Assembly (NCBI RefSeq): GCF_007994075.1
Contig: NZ_VIWU01000001.1
Span: 4,402,001-4,466,000, forward strand
Source: Pseudonocardia hierapolitana
GTDB taxonomy: Bacteria > Actinomycetota > Actinomycetes > Mycobacteriales > Pseudonocardiaceae
Reading direction: 5' to 3'
Length of the DNA: 64,000 bases
Part shown: positions 41,450 through 51,034 of the stretch, in pieces
How positions within the stretch are numbered: the stretch's first letter is position 1
How the letters are laid out: each line of letters begins with the position of its first letter
Position numbers and translations under genes: made by a program
Notes under the pieces: model-generated
What the model saw: only the letters and a program-made list of their open reading frames with translations
Told to the model about the DNA's origin: nothing
Database searches by the model: none

Positions 41450-42469
41450 TCAGGCGATCTGCCAGGTGACGCCGTGGGGGGCCAGGGCGTCGAGGAAATC
41501 GGCCGCGTCGAACGCCTGGGCCGGCGTGAGCGCCCCGGCCGGGGCGCCGCCCGCGACGAGCCGGCGCGCGCCTTCCACGGCGATCACCGCGGTGAGGCCG
41601 TAGGCGTCCGGCCCGGTCGCCCAGCCCCTGGCCCGCCGCCCTGCGTCGTCGACGGCTTCGACCAGCATCAGCCAGCGGTTCGTGCTCCGCGCCTCCTGGT
41701 CCAGCACCTCGGGAACCGAGTCGACCACGTCCGGGGTGAGCGAGGCGAACAGCTCGGCCACCTCGGTCCGGATGCCGCTGCGCACCCGCCCCGCCGGGAC
41801 GTGCCGGGGCACGGTCACGATGCCGGGCAGGGCGAACGGCGTCAGAGAGACCTGCTCGGCCTCGCCGGGCACGGCGATCCACGAGCCGCCGCCCGTCGCC
41901 GGTCGCCACGTCCCGCCGACGTACTCGAGCGGGCCCGCGTCGAAGACGGCGCTCATCGAGCGGGCCGTTCCGCGCGAGGCCGCCCCGGGCCGTCGCGCGT
42001 CGACGACGAGCAGGTCGGCGACGGTCGTGAGCTCGCGTGCGGTCAGGTGGGCGATCAGGTCGCCGGGGCCGCCGTCGTCGGCCATGGCCGGGACGACCGT
42101 CACCCCGGCCCGTTCCGCATCGGGGCCTGCGGTGTCGAGGACGTGCCGGATGTAGACCTGCTCGCCCGCGGTGTCGAGGTAGTGGCACCCGGCGGCGATC
42201 GCCGCGCGCACCACCGGCTCGCCCCAGAGCGCGAACGGCCCCGCGGCGTTGAGCACCGCGTCGCAGCCGTCGAACGCCGCGGCAAGCGCGCGCGGATCGT
42301 CGAGCCCTGCGACCCGGACCTCGGCTCCAGCCACCCCCGCGTCGGCGGCCGCCTTGCGCAGCCGTTCCGCGTCGCGGCCGACGAGCACGGGGGAGAGGCC
42401 CCGGCGGCCCAGCTCGGCCGCGGCGAGCCCTCCGGTGAACCCGCTCGCACCGTAGACGGCGATCTTCAT
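41450..42469 (-). CDS. Saccharopine dehydrogenase-like NAD(P)-binding oxidoreductase
   Basis: A 339-residue protein with the Rossmann motif GASGFTG at residues 7-13. It has CDAVLNAAGPFALWGEPVVRAAIAAGCHYLDTAGE, typical of the saccharopine dehydrogenase/trans-acting enoyl reductase superfamily. The exact substrate is unknown. It is last in a reverse-strand run (MFS, epimerase, sigma factor, this gene) and 136 bases beyond the sigma factor. Confidence 0.87.
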   Translation of the reverse strand: MKIAVYGASGFTGGLAAAELGRRGLSPVLVGRDAERLRKAAADAGVAGAEVRVAGLDDPRALAAAFDGCDAVLNAAGPFALWGEPVVRAAIAAGCHYLDTAGEQVYIRHVLDTAGPDAERAGVTVVPAMADDGGPGDLIAHLTARELTTVADLLVVDARRPGAASRGTARSMSAVFDAGPLEYVGGTWRPATGGGSWIAVPGEAEQVSLTPFALPGIVTVPRHVPAGRVRSGIRTEVAELFASLTPDVVDSVPEVLDQEARSTNRWLMLVEAVDDAGRRARGWATGPDAYGLTAVIAVEGARRLVAGGAPAGALTPAQAFDAADFLDALAPHGVTWQIA

Positions 42470-42605
42470 GTCCTGTCCCTCCGTCGATCAGGGGACCGAC
42501 GCTAGGGAACAGCAGGCCGGGGGCCCATGTCCGAGGCTCTGGCGGCCATGCCCGATCGTCTCGGCCCTGCCTTCCGCGGCCCTCGGCGCCCGCGCCTCGC
42601 GGGTG

Positions 42606-43535
42606 TCACTCCGGCCGCGACCGGAGCTCGCGCATGAGGGCCCGCACGTCGGCGACCGGCCCGAGGTGGCGGAGCTTGTCCGGGTTGATGACCGATCGGA
42701 CGGTCTGCACGACGCCGTCGGCGAGGTCGAGCACGAAGACGTTGATGATGCGCCCGTCGGCGTCGAGCACGAGCGCCCCCGGATGCCCGTTGACCTCCCG
42801 CAGCTGCAGCCGGACGCCGACCTCGCGCATCTGGCGGCCCACCGCGGCGAACAGGCGCGCCACCTTGTCGACGCCCGCGATCGGCACCATCCACTGCGGG
42901 GCCTTGCCGCCCCCGTCCCCGTAGACGACGACGTCGGCGGCCAGTACGTCGACGAGCCGGTCCACGTCGCCGTCGGTGACGGCGGCGAAGAACCGTTCGG
43001 CGAGGTCCTGCTGCTCCTGCCGGGAGGCGTCGAACCGCTGCCTGCTCTCCTCGAGGTGGCGGCGGGCCCGGGTCGCCAGCTGGCGGCTGTTCGCCTCGGT
43101 CTTGCCGACGATCCGGGCCACCTCGTCGTAGCCGTAGCCGAACACGTCGTGGAGCAGGAACACGGCCCGCTCGACCGGGTTCAGCCGCTCCAGCACGAGG
43201 AGGAAGGCCATCGACAGCGAGTCGGCCTGCTCCGCGTGTGCGGCGGGGTCCTCCTCGCCGTGGTCGGTGAGAAGCGGCTCGGGGAGCCACTGCCCGACGT
43301 ACGACTCGCGGCGCACGCGGGCCGAGCGCAGGTGGTCGATCGCCAGCCGCGTCGTCACGGCGGAGAGGTAGGCCCGCGTCGACTCGATCCGGGTGCCGTC
43401 GGCGAGCGCCCGCTGGTACCGGAGGAAGGTCTCCTGGACGATGTCCTCGGCGTCGCTGACCGTGCCGAGCATCCGGTAGGCGATCGAGAACAACAGCGGG
43501 CGCAGTGCTGCCGGCGGTTCCTCGGGATCCGTCAC
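42606..43535 (-). CDS. SigJ-type sigma factor with C-terminal SnoaL-like domain
   Basis: A 309-residue ECF41/SigJ-type sigma factor. Region 2: RPLLFSIAYRMLGTVSDAEDIVQETFLRYQ; region 4: LNPVERAVFLLHDVFGYGYDEVARIVGKTEANSRQLATRARRHL. From about residue 180, an NTF2/SnoaL-like domain (RFFAAVTDGDVDRLVDVLAADVVVYGDGGG) follows, which in this class tunes sigma activity. The GTG start overlaps the stop of the epimerase gene upstream. In the ECF41 class such a neighbouring oxidoreductase or epimerase is the usual target. Confidence 0.93.
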   Translation of the reverse strand: MTDPEEPPAALRPLLFSIAYRMLGTVSDAEDIVQETFLRYQRALADGTRIESTRAYLSAVTTRLAIDHLRSARVRRESYVGQWLPEPLLTDHGEEDPAAHAEQADSLSMAFLLVLERLNPVERAVFLLHDVFGYGYDEVARIVGKTEANSRQLATRARRHLEESRQRFDASRQEQQDLAERFFAAVTDGDVDRLVDVLAADVVVYGDGGGKAPQWMVPIAGVDKVARLFAAVGRQMREVGVRLQLREVNGHPGALVLDADGRIINVFVLDLADGVVQTVRSVINPDKLRHLGPVADVRALMRELRSRPE

Positions 43536-44479
43536 GGGCGGGCCTCCGCGACGTCGGTCAGCCCATGGCGGAAGCCGTCCCGCCAGCTGGTCCAGGCGGG
43601 GCGCCAGTCCAGCTCGCTCTTCGCCCTGTCGTTGGACGCGCCCCGGCCCTCGGTCATCCACCCAACCACGACCTCCCCGGCCGCCGCCCGGGCGAGCCAG
43701 ACCGGCAGCCGCAGCGGCGGCTTGGCACCGACGGCCTCGGCGAGGTGGGGCAGCCACTCCGCCACCGGCGCCGGGTCGTCGTCGACGACGTTGTAGACGC
43801 CTGCGGTGCCTCGCTCCACGGCGGCGACCGTAGCGGTGGCGGCGTCGTCGAGGTGGATGAACGACCACACCCCGGTGCCCCTGCCGATGATCGGCAACCG
43901 GCGGGCCCGGACCAGCTCCACCATCGACTCCGACGCTCCCGGCCCGTAGAAGTTGCCGTAGCGCAGCACGATCCCGGTGAGCGGTGCCCCGGTCACCGCC
44001 CGCTCCAGGAACTGCACCGCGGCCATGCTCTCCCGCTGCGCCTTCGCCGGATGCGGGTCGAGCGGGTCGTCCTCGGTCTTCACCGGCCCGCCCGTCCGGA
44101 TGTTCGTCCAGCCGGTGTAGCTCTGCGCGACCACCTTCTCGACCCCGCTCGCCTGCGCCGCGGCCAGCAGGTGCCGCGTGCCGGTGGTGCGCAGCTCGTT
44201 CGTGGTGGCGAACCAGCGGTCGAAGTGCCGCAGGTCGGCCACCCCGGCGAGCGCGGTCATCTGGTGCACGATCGCGTCCGGCTGCGCCTCGGCGACCGCC
44301 CGCCCGACCCCGAGGCCGTCCAGCCCGTCCACCACGACGGGACGGGCGCCGAGCGCCGCCAGCTCACCGGCCTTGCCCGCGCTCCGGGTCGTCGCGGTCA
44401 CCTCGTGGCCATGCGCCACGAGCTGCCGGACCAGCCGCCGACCCAGCGCTCCCGTGCCTCCTGCAACGAAGACCCGCAT
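43532..44479 (-). CDS. NAD-dependent epimerase/dehydratase-like protein
   Basis: A 315-residue extended-SDR-fold protein with GGTGALG at residues 7-13 and VVDGLDGLGVGRAVAEAQPDAIVHQM. The usual catalytic YxxxK is not obvious, so it may be an atypical reductase. ATG 44479 has GGAG six bases upstream; GTG 44482 is also in frame. Its stop overlaps the sigma factor start (GTGA), the arrangement expected for an ECF41-type sigma factor and its target. Confidence 0.87.
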   Translation of the reverse strand: MRVFVAGGTGALGRRLVRQLVAHGHEVTATTRSAGKAGELAALGARPVVVDGLDGLGVGRAVAEAQPDAIVHQMTALAGVADLRHFDRWFATTNELRTTGTRHLLAAAQASGVEKVVAQSYTGWTNIRTGGPVKTEDDPLDPHPAKAQRESMAAVQFLERAVTGAPLTGIVLRYGNFYGPGASESMVELVRARRLPIIGRGTGVWSFIHLDDAATATVAAVERGTAGVYNVVDDDPAPVAEWLPHLAEAVGAKPPLRLPVWLARAAAGEVVVGWMTEGRGASNDRAKSELDWRPAWTSWRDGFRHGLTDVAEARP

Positions 44480-44605
44480 CACGGTCTCCTCCCACTCTCC
44501 CGATCTCGTCGCACCTGAGACGAGACACCTGGTGGGCTGGTGACAGTGGCCTCGGTCTCACCGCGGTTCGGCTGCCTCAGCGCCGACGAGCCGTGCCGCC
44601 GACCG

Positions 44606-45910
44606 TCAGGCCGCGGACACGGGCGCCGGGTCGTCAGTGGCGTCGAGGGGGCCGTCGAGGGGATGGGCGATCTCGTCGGCGGGGAGCCGCCAGCCGAGGA
44701 TCGCGGCGACGGCCAGGAACACCGGCACGAGCCCGGCCAGCACGAACGTCATCGGCACGCCGAGCTGCTCGCCGACGGGGCCGGCCACGGCCATCGACAC
44801 CGGCATGAGGGCGAGCGACACGAAGAAGTCGAGGCTGGAGACGCGCCCGAGCAGGTGCGGCGGGACCCGCCGCTGCAGCAGAGTGCCCCAGATGACCATC
44901 GCGGCCGCGCCGGTGAACCCCACGACGAAGGTGGCGGCGGCCATGACCCACAGGTGTGTGGTGACGCCGATCAGGGCGAGCGGGGCGGCCCCCGCTCCCC
45001 ACAGGAGGATCATCGCCGTGAGGTAGCGGCGGGGCAATCGCCACGACGACACGACCAGCGACCCGATCGCGCCGCCGACCCCGAACGCACCCAGCACGAG
45101 CGCGAAGCTGCTGGCTCCACCGCCGGTCTGGTCGCGCACCGCGAACGGCAGGAGCACCTCGATCGGGCCGATCAGCACGAGCACGTAGAGCGTGGCGAAG
45201 GCCAGCGTGGCGAACAGCCACCCGGTGCGGAACAGGTAGCGGAAGCCCTCCGCCAGGTCGCCGAGCACCGAGCTGCGCTCGCCCGCCGCCGGAACGGCGA
45301 CCCGCCGCATCGCCACCAGCGTGACCGCGGCGATCGCGTAGATGGCGGCCGCGAGCAGCAGTGCGGCGCTCGGTGCGAACGCGCCGACCAGCACGCCCGC
45401 GAGCGCAGGGCCGAGCGCCTGCTGGGCCACCGGCCGCAGGGTGCCCTCGACGCCGTTGGCGGCGAGCAGCTCGTCGGCGGGCAGGAGGGTGGGCAGGATC
45501 GCCGAGTAGGCCGGGAAGAAGAAGGCCTCGGCCGCGCCGAGCACGAACGAGATGACGGCGAGGTGCCACAGCTGAAGAGCCCCCGTGACGGCCAGCGCGC
45601 CCGCCGTGGCGGCCGACACGACACGGACGCCCTCGACCCCGAGCAGGAGGGCCCGCTTCGGCAGCCGGTCGGCGGCGACCCCGCCCCCGAGGGCACTGAC
45701 CAGCAGCCCCACGGCGGTGGCCGTGGCCACGATCGACAGTTCGCTCGGGCCGCCGCCGAGCGCGATGACCTGGTAGACGCCTGCGACGAGCCACAGCCCG
45801 CTGGCGAACAGCGACGCCGCCATGGAGGTGGCCAGCAGGCGGTACTCGCGGTGGCGGAACGGTCGGAGGGGCCGGGGTAGCCGGCTGCCGGAGAGCTGTG
45901 CGGTCATCAC
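44606..45910 (-). CDS. MFS transporter, EntS-like efflux branch
   Basis: A 434-residue protein with twelve hydrophobic segments. The MFS loop reads GGGVAADRLPKRALLL, and PAYSAILPTLLPADELLAANGVEGTLRPVAQQALGPALAG is typical of the enterobactin-exporter/macrolide-efflux branch. The start is GTG 45910 or ATG 45907. The substrate is unknown. It lies 126 bases upstream of the epimerase gene on the same strand. Confidence 0.88.
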   Translation of the reverse strand: MMTAQLSGSRLPRPLRPFRHREYRLLATSMAASLFASGLWLVAGVYQVIALGGGPSELSIVATATAVGLLVSALGGGVAADRLPKRALLLGVEGVRVVSAATAGALAVTGALQLWHLAVISFVLGAAEAFFFPAYSAILPTLLPADELLAANGVEGTLRPVAQQALGPALAGVLVGAFAPSAALLLAAAIYAIAAVTLVAMRRVAVPAAGERSSVLGDLAEGFRYLFRTGWLFATLAFATLYVLVLIGPIEVLLPFAVRDQTGGGASSFALVLGAFGVGGAIGSLVVSSWRLPRRYLTAMILLWGAGAAPLALIGVTTHLWVMAAATFVVGFTGAAAMVIWGTLLQRRVPPHLLGRVSSLDFFVSLALMPVSMAVAGPVGEQLGVPMTFVLAGLVPVFLAVAAILGWRLPADEIAHPLDGPLDATDDPAPVSAA

Positions 45911-46044
45911 CGTTCCACGGGACCATGTGAATCCGAGTCGAGGTCAAGCACGGTAACGCGGCGGACCGACAGGATCCTCCCGATTCCGGCGAGACCGGAC
46001 GACGGCGGCGCCTACCCCATGTGCGGGAGCCCGCGCAACGGTCG

Positions 46045-46050
46045 TACACT
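46045..46050 (+). promoter_or_regulatory. Probable -10 box of the infA operon
   Basis: TACACT in a GGTCGTACACTGG context, 122 bases upstream of infA. A convincing -35 box was not seen. Confidence 0.4.
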
Positions 46051-46172
46051 GGTCTTTCGGCGCGCCTACTGGCGCCGGTTCCGTCGTGCCTCCCGCACCT
46101 CACGGTCCCGGAGCAGCGACGTGCCCGAGCACGAACGAAGAGTACGTCCACCTGTCACGGAACGCGGAGGAC

Positions 46173-46394
46173 ATGGCCAAGAAGGACGGGGCGATCGAGG
46201 TCGAGGGCCGGGTCGTCGAGCCCCTGCCGAACGCGATGTTCCGCGTGGAGCTGGAGAACGGACACCGGGTCCTCGCACACATCAGCGGCAAGATGCGTCA
46301 GCACTACATCCGGATCCTCCCCGAGGACCGGGTCGTGGTCGAGCTGTCGCCGTACGACCTGACCCGCGGCCGCATCGTCTACCGCTACAAGTGA
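46173..46394 (+). CDS. infA: Translation initiation factor IF-1
   Basis: The small OB-fold initiation factor that blocks the ribosomal A site. It has 73 residues, beginning [20 protein letters not shown] and ending RGRIVYRYK, the canonical length. The ATG at 46173 follows GCGGAGGA; a longer upstream frame is not coding. It heads the alpha operon, with rpmJ 28 bases downstream. Confidence 0.98.
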   Translation: MAKKDGAIEVEGRVVEPLPNAMFRVELENGHRVLAHISGKMRQHYIRILPEDRVVVELSPYDLTRGRIVYRYK

Positions 46395-46422
46395 CGACCT
46401 GACCAACGAGAGAGCGACGGAC

Positions 46423-46536
46423 GTGAAGGTCCAGCCGAGCGTCAAGAAGATCTGCGACAAGTGCAAGGTGATCCGCCGTCACGGGCGGGTCATGGTGATC
46501 TGCGAGAACCTGCGCCACAAGCAGCGCCAGGGCTGA
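46423..46536 (+). CDS. rpmJ: 50S ribosomal protein L36, zinc-binding form
   Basis: A 37-residue protein reading [20 protein letters not shown] at its start. Zinc ligands are C11, C14, C27 and H32, so this is the C+ form. The start is GTG at 46423 after GAGAGAGCGACGG; the stop is TGA. It lies between infA and rpsM as in most actinobacteria. Confidence 0.97.
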   Translation: MKVQPSVKKICDKCKVIRRHGRVMVICENLRHKQRQG

Positions 46537-46624
46537 TCACCCGCTAGCCGCGGCACACCAGAAGAGGAACCCAGCGCGCCTACCGCGCCACACGGGCGCC
46601 ACCACCCCCGGAACCAGGCCGGGG

Positions 46625-46646
46625 CCCGGGCGGAACTCCGCCCGGG
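46625..46646 (+). promoter_or_regulatory. Hairpin in the rpmJ-rpsM gap
   Basis: CCCGGGCGG (46625-46633) and CCGCCCGGG (46638-46646) form a perfect 9-bp stem with an AACT loop in the 156-base gap before rpsM. It may be an attenuator or an S4-type regulatory structure; this is not proven. Confidence 0.45.
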
Positions 46647-46692
46647 ACGGGCGCTGGGCAGACCTGGCGAACACCGAGGAGAACACCGCCGC

Positions 46693-47073
46693 ATGGCACG
46701 CCTGTCCGGCGTCGACCTCCCCCGCGAGAAGCGGATGGAGATCGCGCTGACCTACATCTACGGGATCGGGCGCACCCGGTCCAAGGAGATCCTGCAGGCC
46801 ACCGGCATCAGCCCGGACCTGCGCTCGCGCGACCTCACGGACGAGGACATCGCCGCCCTCCGCGAGTACATCGAGAACAACTACCGCGTCGAGGGCGACC
46901 TGCGCCGCGAGGTGCAGGCCGACATCCGCCGCAAGATCGAGATCGGCTGCTACCAGGGGATCCGGCACCGTCGGGGCCTGCCGGTGCGTGGCCAGCGCAC
47001 CAAGACCAACGCCCGTAGCCGCAAGGGTCCGAAGAAGACCGTGGCCGGCAAGAAGAAGGCAGGTAAGAAGTAA
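46693..47073 (+). CDS. rpsM: 30S ribosomal protein S13
   Basis: S13 contacts tRNA and forms the head-to-50S bridge. It has 126 residues, starting [14 protein letters not shown], with [12 protein letters not shown] and [18 protein letters not shown]. Its lysine-rich end overlaps the rpsK start by one base (TAATG). Confidence 0.98.
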   Translation: MARLSGVDLPREKRMEIALTYIYGIGRTRSKEILQATGISPDLRSRDLTDEDIAALREYIENNYRVEGDLRREVQADIRRKIEIGCYQGIRHRRGLPVRGQRTKTNARSRKGPKKTVAGKKKAGKK

Positions 47074-47480
47074 TGCCGCCCCGCAGCCGCGCTGCGGCCG
47101 GGCCCAAGAAGGTCCGCCGCAAGGAGAAGAAGAACATCGCCGTGGGCCAGGCCCACATCAAGAGCACGTTCAACAACACGATCGTCTCGATCACCGACCC
47201 CAACGGCGCCGTGATCGCGTGGGCCTCCGCGGGCCACGTCGGCTTCAAGGGCTCGCGCAAGTCCACGCCGTTCGCGGCGCAGATGGCCGCCGAGAACGCC
47301 GCCCGCAAGGCCGCCGAGCACGGCATGAAGAAGGTCGACGTGTTCGTGAAGGGTCCCGGCTCCGGCCGGGAGACCGCGATCCGTTCGCTGCAGGCAGCCG
47401 GCCTCGAGGTCGGCACGATCTCCGACGTCACCCCGCAGCCGCACAACGGCTGCCGTCCGCCCAAGCGGCGCCGGGTCTAG
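47073..47480 (+). CDS. rpsK: 30S ribosomal protein S11
   Basis: S11 forms part of the mRNA exit channel. It has 135 residues, with [21 protein letters not shown] and the C-terminal signature [20 protein letters not shown]. Translationally coupled to rpsM; rpsD follows after 19 bases. Confidence 0.98.
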   Translation: MPPRSRAAAGPKKVRRKEKKNIAVGQAHIKSTFNNTIVSITDPNGAVIAWASAGHVGFKGSRKSTPFAAQMAAENAARKAAEHGMKKVDVFVKGPGSGRETAIRSLQAAGLEVGTISDVTPQPHNGCRPPKRRRV

Positions 47481-47499
47481 GGGAAGGGAGTAACCAGAC

Positions 47500-48105
47500 A
47501 TGGCTCGTTACACCGGCCCCATGACCCGCAAGTCCCGCCGGCTGAAGGTCGACCTCGTCGGCGGCGACCAGGCGTTCGAGCGCCGTCCCTACCCGCCCGG
47601 CCAGCACGGCCGGATCCGGATCAAGGAGACCGAGTACCTCCTGCAGATGCAGGAGAAGCAGAAGGCGAAGTTCGCCTACGGCGTGCTCGAGAAGCAGTTC
47701 AGCCGCTACTACGAGGAAGCCAACCGCCGCCAGGGCAAGACCGGCGACAACCTGCTGCAGATCCTCGAGTCCCGGCTCGACAACGTCGTGTACCGGGCGG
47801 GTCTGGCCCGCACCCGGCGCATGGCCCGGCAGCTGGTGAGCCACGGCCACTTCGTGGTCAACGGCCAGAAGGTCGACATCCCCAGCTACCGCGTCTCGCA
47901 GTACGACGTCATCGACGTGCGGCCCAAGTCGCTCTCCACGGACCCGTTCATCATCGCCAAGGAGCTCCTCGGCGACCGTCCGGTCCCGGCCTGGCTGCAG
48001 GTCGTCCCCTCGAACCTGCGGATCCTGGTGCACCAGCTCCCCGAGCGGGCCCAGATCGACACGCAGGTCAACGAGCAGCTGATCGTCGAGCTCTACTCGA
48101 AGTGA
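47500..48105 (+). CDS. rpsD: 30S ribosomal protein S4
   Basis: A primary 16S rRNA binder and, in many bacteria, the autoregulator of this operon. It has 201 residues, with the S4 RNA-binding motif LESRLDNVVYRAGLARTRRMARQLVSHGHFVVNG. It is the zinc-free form (no N-terminal cysteine cluster). A strong hairpin separates it from rpoA. Confidence 0.98.
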   Translation: MARYTGPMTRKSRRLKVDLVGGDQAFERRPYPPGQHGRIRIKETEYLLQMQEKQKAKFAYGVLEKQFSRYYEEANRRQGKTGDNLLQILESRLDNVVYRAGLARTRRMARQLVSHGHFVVNGQKVDIPSYRVSQYDVIDVRPKSLSTDPFIIAKELLGDRPVPAWLQVVPSNLRILVHQLPERAQIDTQVNEQLIVELYSK

Positions 48106-48130
48106 TCTCTTCGGGTAGGTAGTTCGAAAA

Positions 48131-48158
48131 CCCCCGGCCCCGCAGGAGGGGCCGGGGG
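48131..48158 (+). terminator. Strong hairpin between rpsD and rpoA
   Basis: CCCCCGGCCCC (48131-48141) pairs perfectly with GGGGCCGGGGG (48148-48158) around GCAGGA. On the plus strand no U run follows, so it may only partly stop transcription before rpoA. Confidence 0.6.
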
Positions 48159-48211
48159 TCCACTGCGGCATCAAATAGCGGTTGCCGCAGGGTGTTAGGA
48201 GGCACCGACAC

Positions 48212-49258
48212 ATGCTGATCTCTCAGCGCCCCACCCTTTCCGAGGAAACGGTCGTCGACACCCGCTCCCGGTTCGTCATCGAGCCGCTGGAGCCGGGCTT
48301 CGGCTACACGCTGGGCAACTCGCTCCGGCGCACGCTGCTCTCCTCCATCCCCGGCGCCGCCGTCACGAGCATCCGCATCGACGGCGTCCTGCACGAGTTC
48401 ACCACCGTGCCCGGGGTCAAGGAGGACGTCACCGACATCATCCTCAACCTCAAGGAGCTCGTCGTCAGCTCCGAGGAGGACGAGCCGGTGACCATGTACC
48501 TGCGCAAGCAGGGCCCCGGTACCGTCACCGCGGGCGACATCGTGCCGCCCGCCGGTGTCACCGTGCACAACCCGGACCTGCACATCGCCACCCTGAACGA
48601 CAAGGGCCGCCTCGAGGTCGAGCTCGTCGTCGAGCGGGGCCGCGGCTACGTGCCGGCCATGCAGAACAAGGCCACCGGCGCCGAGATCGGCCGCATCCCG
48701 GTCGACTCGATCTACTCGCCGGTCATGAAGGTCACCTACAAGGTCGAGGCCACCCGCGTCGAGCAGCGCACCGACTTCGACAAGCTGGTGCTCGACGTGG
48801 AGACCAAGCCCTCGATCACCCCGCGGGACGCGCTGGCCTCGGCCGGCAAGACCCTCGTGGAGCTGTTCGGGCTCGCCCGCGAGCTCAACGTCGACGCCGA
48901 GGGCATCGAGATCGGCCCGTCGCCGCAGGAGGCCGACACCATCGCGGCCTTCGCGATGCCGATCGAGGAGCTGGACCTCACCGTCCGCTCCTACAACTGC
49001 CTCAAGCGCGAGGGCATCCACACCGTCGGTGAGCTGGTGGGCCGCAGCGAGGCCGACCTGCTCGACATCCGCAACTTCGGTGCGAAGTCGATCGACGAGG
49101 TCAAGATGAAGCTCGTCGGCCTCGGCCTGGCGCTGAAGGACAGCCCGCCCGGATTCGACCCGTCGGCCGCCGCCGTCGAGTACGGGTCCGACACCGCGTT
49201 CGACCCCGACCGCTTCGGGGACGACGGTCAGGACTACGCAGAAACGGAGCAGCTGTAG
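48212..49258 (+). CDS. rpoA: RNA polymerase alpha subunit
   Basis: The scaffold subunit that starts RNA polymerase assembly and contacts activators. It has 348 residues. The N-terminal domain shows [25 protein letters not shown], the linker is acidic, and the C-terminal domain has the helix-hairpin-helix segment [33 protein letters not shown] 48212 has AGGAGG upstream; the earlier in-frame start is unsupported. Confidence 0.98.
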   Translation: MLISQRPTLSEETVVDTRSRFVIEPLEPGFGYTLGNSLRRTLLSSIPGAAVTSIRIDGVLHEFTTVPGVKEDVTDIILNLKELVVSSEEDEPVTMYLRKQGPGTVTAGDIVPPAGVTVHNPDLHIATLNDKGRLEVELVVERGRGYVPAMQNKATGAEIGRIPVDSIYSPVMKVTYKVEATRVEQRTDFDKLVLDVETKPSITPRDALASAGKTLVELFGLARELNVDAEGIEIGPSPQEADTIAAFAMPIEELDLTVRSYNCLKREGIHTVGELVGRSEADLLDIRNFGAKSIDEVKMKLVGLGLALKDSPPGFDPSAAAVEYGSDTAFDPDRFGDDGQDYAETEQL

Positions 49259-49260
49259 CC

Positions 49261-49995
49261 ATGCCTCAGCCCACCAAGGGCCCCCGTCTCGGCGGGTCGC
49301 CCGCGCACCAGCGGCTGATCCTGGCCAACCTGGCCACGGCGCTGTTCGAGCACGGTCGGATCACCACCACCGAGGCGAAGGCCCGCCGGCTCCGGCCGTA
49401 CGCGGAGCGGCTGATCACCAAGGCGAAGCGGGGCGACCTGCACAACCGCCGCGAGATCCTCAAGGTGATCCGGCGCAAGGACGTCGTGCACCGGCTCATC
49501 GAGGAGATCGGGCCGTTCTTCTCCGACCGCAACGGTGGCTACACGCGGATCACCAAGACGCTTCCGCGCAAGGGCGACAACGCCCCCATGGCGGTGATCG
49601 AGCTGGTCGCGCAGAAGACCGTCACCGACGAGGCCGACCGCGCCCGCCGCGTCGCGGCCTCGCAGCAGCAGCGGCAGGAGAAGGCCGCGGCGCCGGCCGA
49701 CGAGGCCACGCCTGCTTCGGAGGAGACCGCCGCCGACACGGTCGAGGAGAGCGCCTCCACCGAGGACGCGCCGTACGGCGAGGGCAGCCACGCCCCGCTC
49801 GCCGACGCGTCCGAGGCCCCGGAGGGCTTCCCGATCAAGGGCAACGAGGACTCGAAGCTGTACCACGTACCCGGATCGGCGCACTACGACCGCACCGTGG
49901 CCGAGGTCTGGTTCGCGACGCCGGAGGCCGCCGAGGCCGCCGGTTTCCAGCTGCCCGCCTCCCAGCGTGAGGACGGCGACTCCGAGGAGTCCTGA
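49261..49995 (+). CDS. rplQ: 50S ribosomal protein L17 with a C-terminal add-on domain
   Basis: Residues 1-~125 are ordinary L17 ([36 protein letters not shown]). After an Ala/Glu-rich linker, residues 171-244 form a small domain with [37 protein letters not shown] and EAAEAAGF. The same domain ends L4 in this genome. Total length is 244, roughly twice a minimal L17. It starts two bases after the rpoA stop. Its 3' end leads directly into truA, which seems to begin at a non-standard start codon. Confidence 0.95.
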   Translation: MPQPTKGPRLGGSPAHQRLILANLATALFEHGRITTTEAKARRLRPYAERLITKAKRGDLHNRREILKVIRRKDVVHRLIEEIGPFFSDRNGGYTRITKTLPRKGDNAPMAVIELVAQKTVTDEADRARRVAASQQQRQEKAAAPADEATPASEETAADTVEESASTEDAPYGEGSHAPLADASEAPEGFPIKGNEDSKLYHVPGSAHYDRTVAEVWFATPEAAEAAGFQLPASQREDGDSEES

Positions 49996-50867
49996 TCACG
50001 CAGGAACAACCCGTCGAGCCCGTCGTCCACCAGGACGGCGGGCTCGACGGCGTTCCTCGGGCGCCGCGCTCGCGCTTCCGGCTCGACATCTCCTACGACG
50101 GCACCGACTTCTCCGGATGGGCCCGTCAGCCGGGCCGCCGCACGGTGTGCGGGGTGCTCGAGGACGCGCTCGGCGTCGTCCTGCGGGAGCCCGTGCCCCT
50201 GACCGTGGCCGGTCGCACCGACGCCGGGGTGCACGCGACCGGTCAGGTCGCCCACGCCGACATTGCGGCGCGCCTCGACACGGGCTGGCTGGTGCGCAGG
50301 CTCGCCCGGCTGCTGCCGCCGGACGTGCGGGTGCGGGCCGTCTCGCAGGTGCCCGAGGAGTTCGATGCCCGCTTCTCCGCGTTGCGCCGCCACTACCGCT
50401 ACCGGATCGCCACGGCCCCGTACGGCGCCGAGCCGCTGCGCGCCCGCGACACGCTCTCCTGGCCGCACCCGCTCGATCTCGACGCCGTGCAGGCGGCTTC
50501 GGACGGGCTGCTGGGGGAGCACGACTTCGCCGCGTTCTGCAAGCGGCGGGAGGGCGCCACCACGGTGCGGGCGTTGCAGGAGCTGACCTGGTCGCGTGAT
50601 GCCGACGGGGTGGTGCAGGCCGCGGTGGCGGCCGACGCGTTCTGCCACTCGATGGTGCGCAGCCTGGTCGGCGCGCTGCTCGACGTCGGGCGCGGCAGGC
50701 GTGCCGTGGCATGGCCCGCGGATCTGCTGCTGCGCTCGGAGCGCGCGAGCGAGGTGCCGGTGGCGCCGGCACAGGGGCTCACCCTGGTGGCGGTGGACTA
50801 CCCGCCCGCGTCCGAGCTGGCCGCTCGGGCCCATGCGACGCGGCGCCTGCGCGTCCCTCCGGCCTGA
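49992..50867 (+). CDS. truA: tRNA pseudouridine synthase A, non-canonical start
   Basis: Modifies uridines 38-40 of tRNA anticodon stems. The conserved N-terminus [20 protein letters not shown] is encoded from about 50076, and the catalytic Asp lies in [14 protein letters not shown]. The frame opens after a stop at 49968-49970, yet has no ATG, GTG or TTG before GTG 50145, which lies inside the conserved domain. The likely start is CTG 49992, forming a CTGA overlap with the rplQ stop; ATC 49995, five bases after GAGGAG, is an alternative. The C-terminus is complete. Confidence 0.9.
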   Translation: MITQEQPVEPVVHQDGGLDGVPRAPRSRFRLDISYDGTDFSGWARQPGRRTVCGVLEDALGVVLREPVPLTVAGRTDAGVHATGQVAHADIAARLDTGWLVRRLARLLPPDVRVRAVSQVPEEFDARFSALRRHYRYRIATAPYGAEPLRARDTLSWPHPLDLDAVQAASDGLLGEHDFAAFCKRREGATTVRALQELTWSRDADGVVQAAVAADAFCHSMVRSLVGALLDVGRGRRAVAWPADLLLRSERASEVPVAPAQGLTLVAVDYPPASELAARAHATRRLRVPPA

Positions 50868-50878
50868 GAACCGCTAGG

Positions 50879-50897
50879 CCGAACGGGTTACGTTCGG
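50879..50897 (+). terminator. Weak hairpin after truA
   Basis: CCGAAC (50879-50884) and GTTCGG (50892-50897) flank a 7-base loop just after the truA stop. It is only a short stem. Confidence 0.3.
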
Positions 50898-51034
50898 TGC
50901 TCCTCTCGGCGTGGTACGTGAATTTTCCTGCCCGGCAATTCCCACCAAGAGGGACAACACGTACCGTGACGCCGGCTCGGTTGTTCACCCGATGGATCGA
51001 GCCTCACCCGTTGCGCGCCACGAACGGAGACGCC

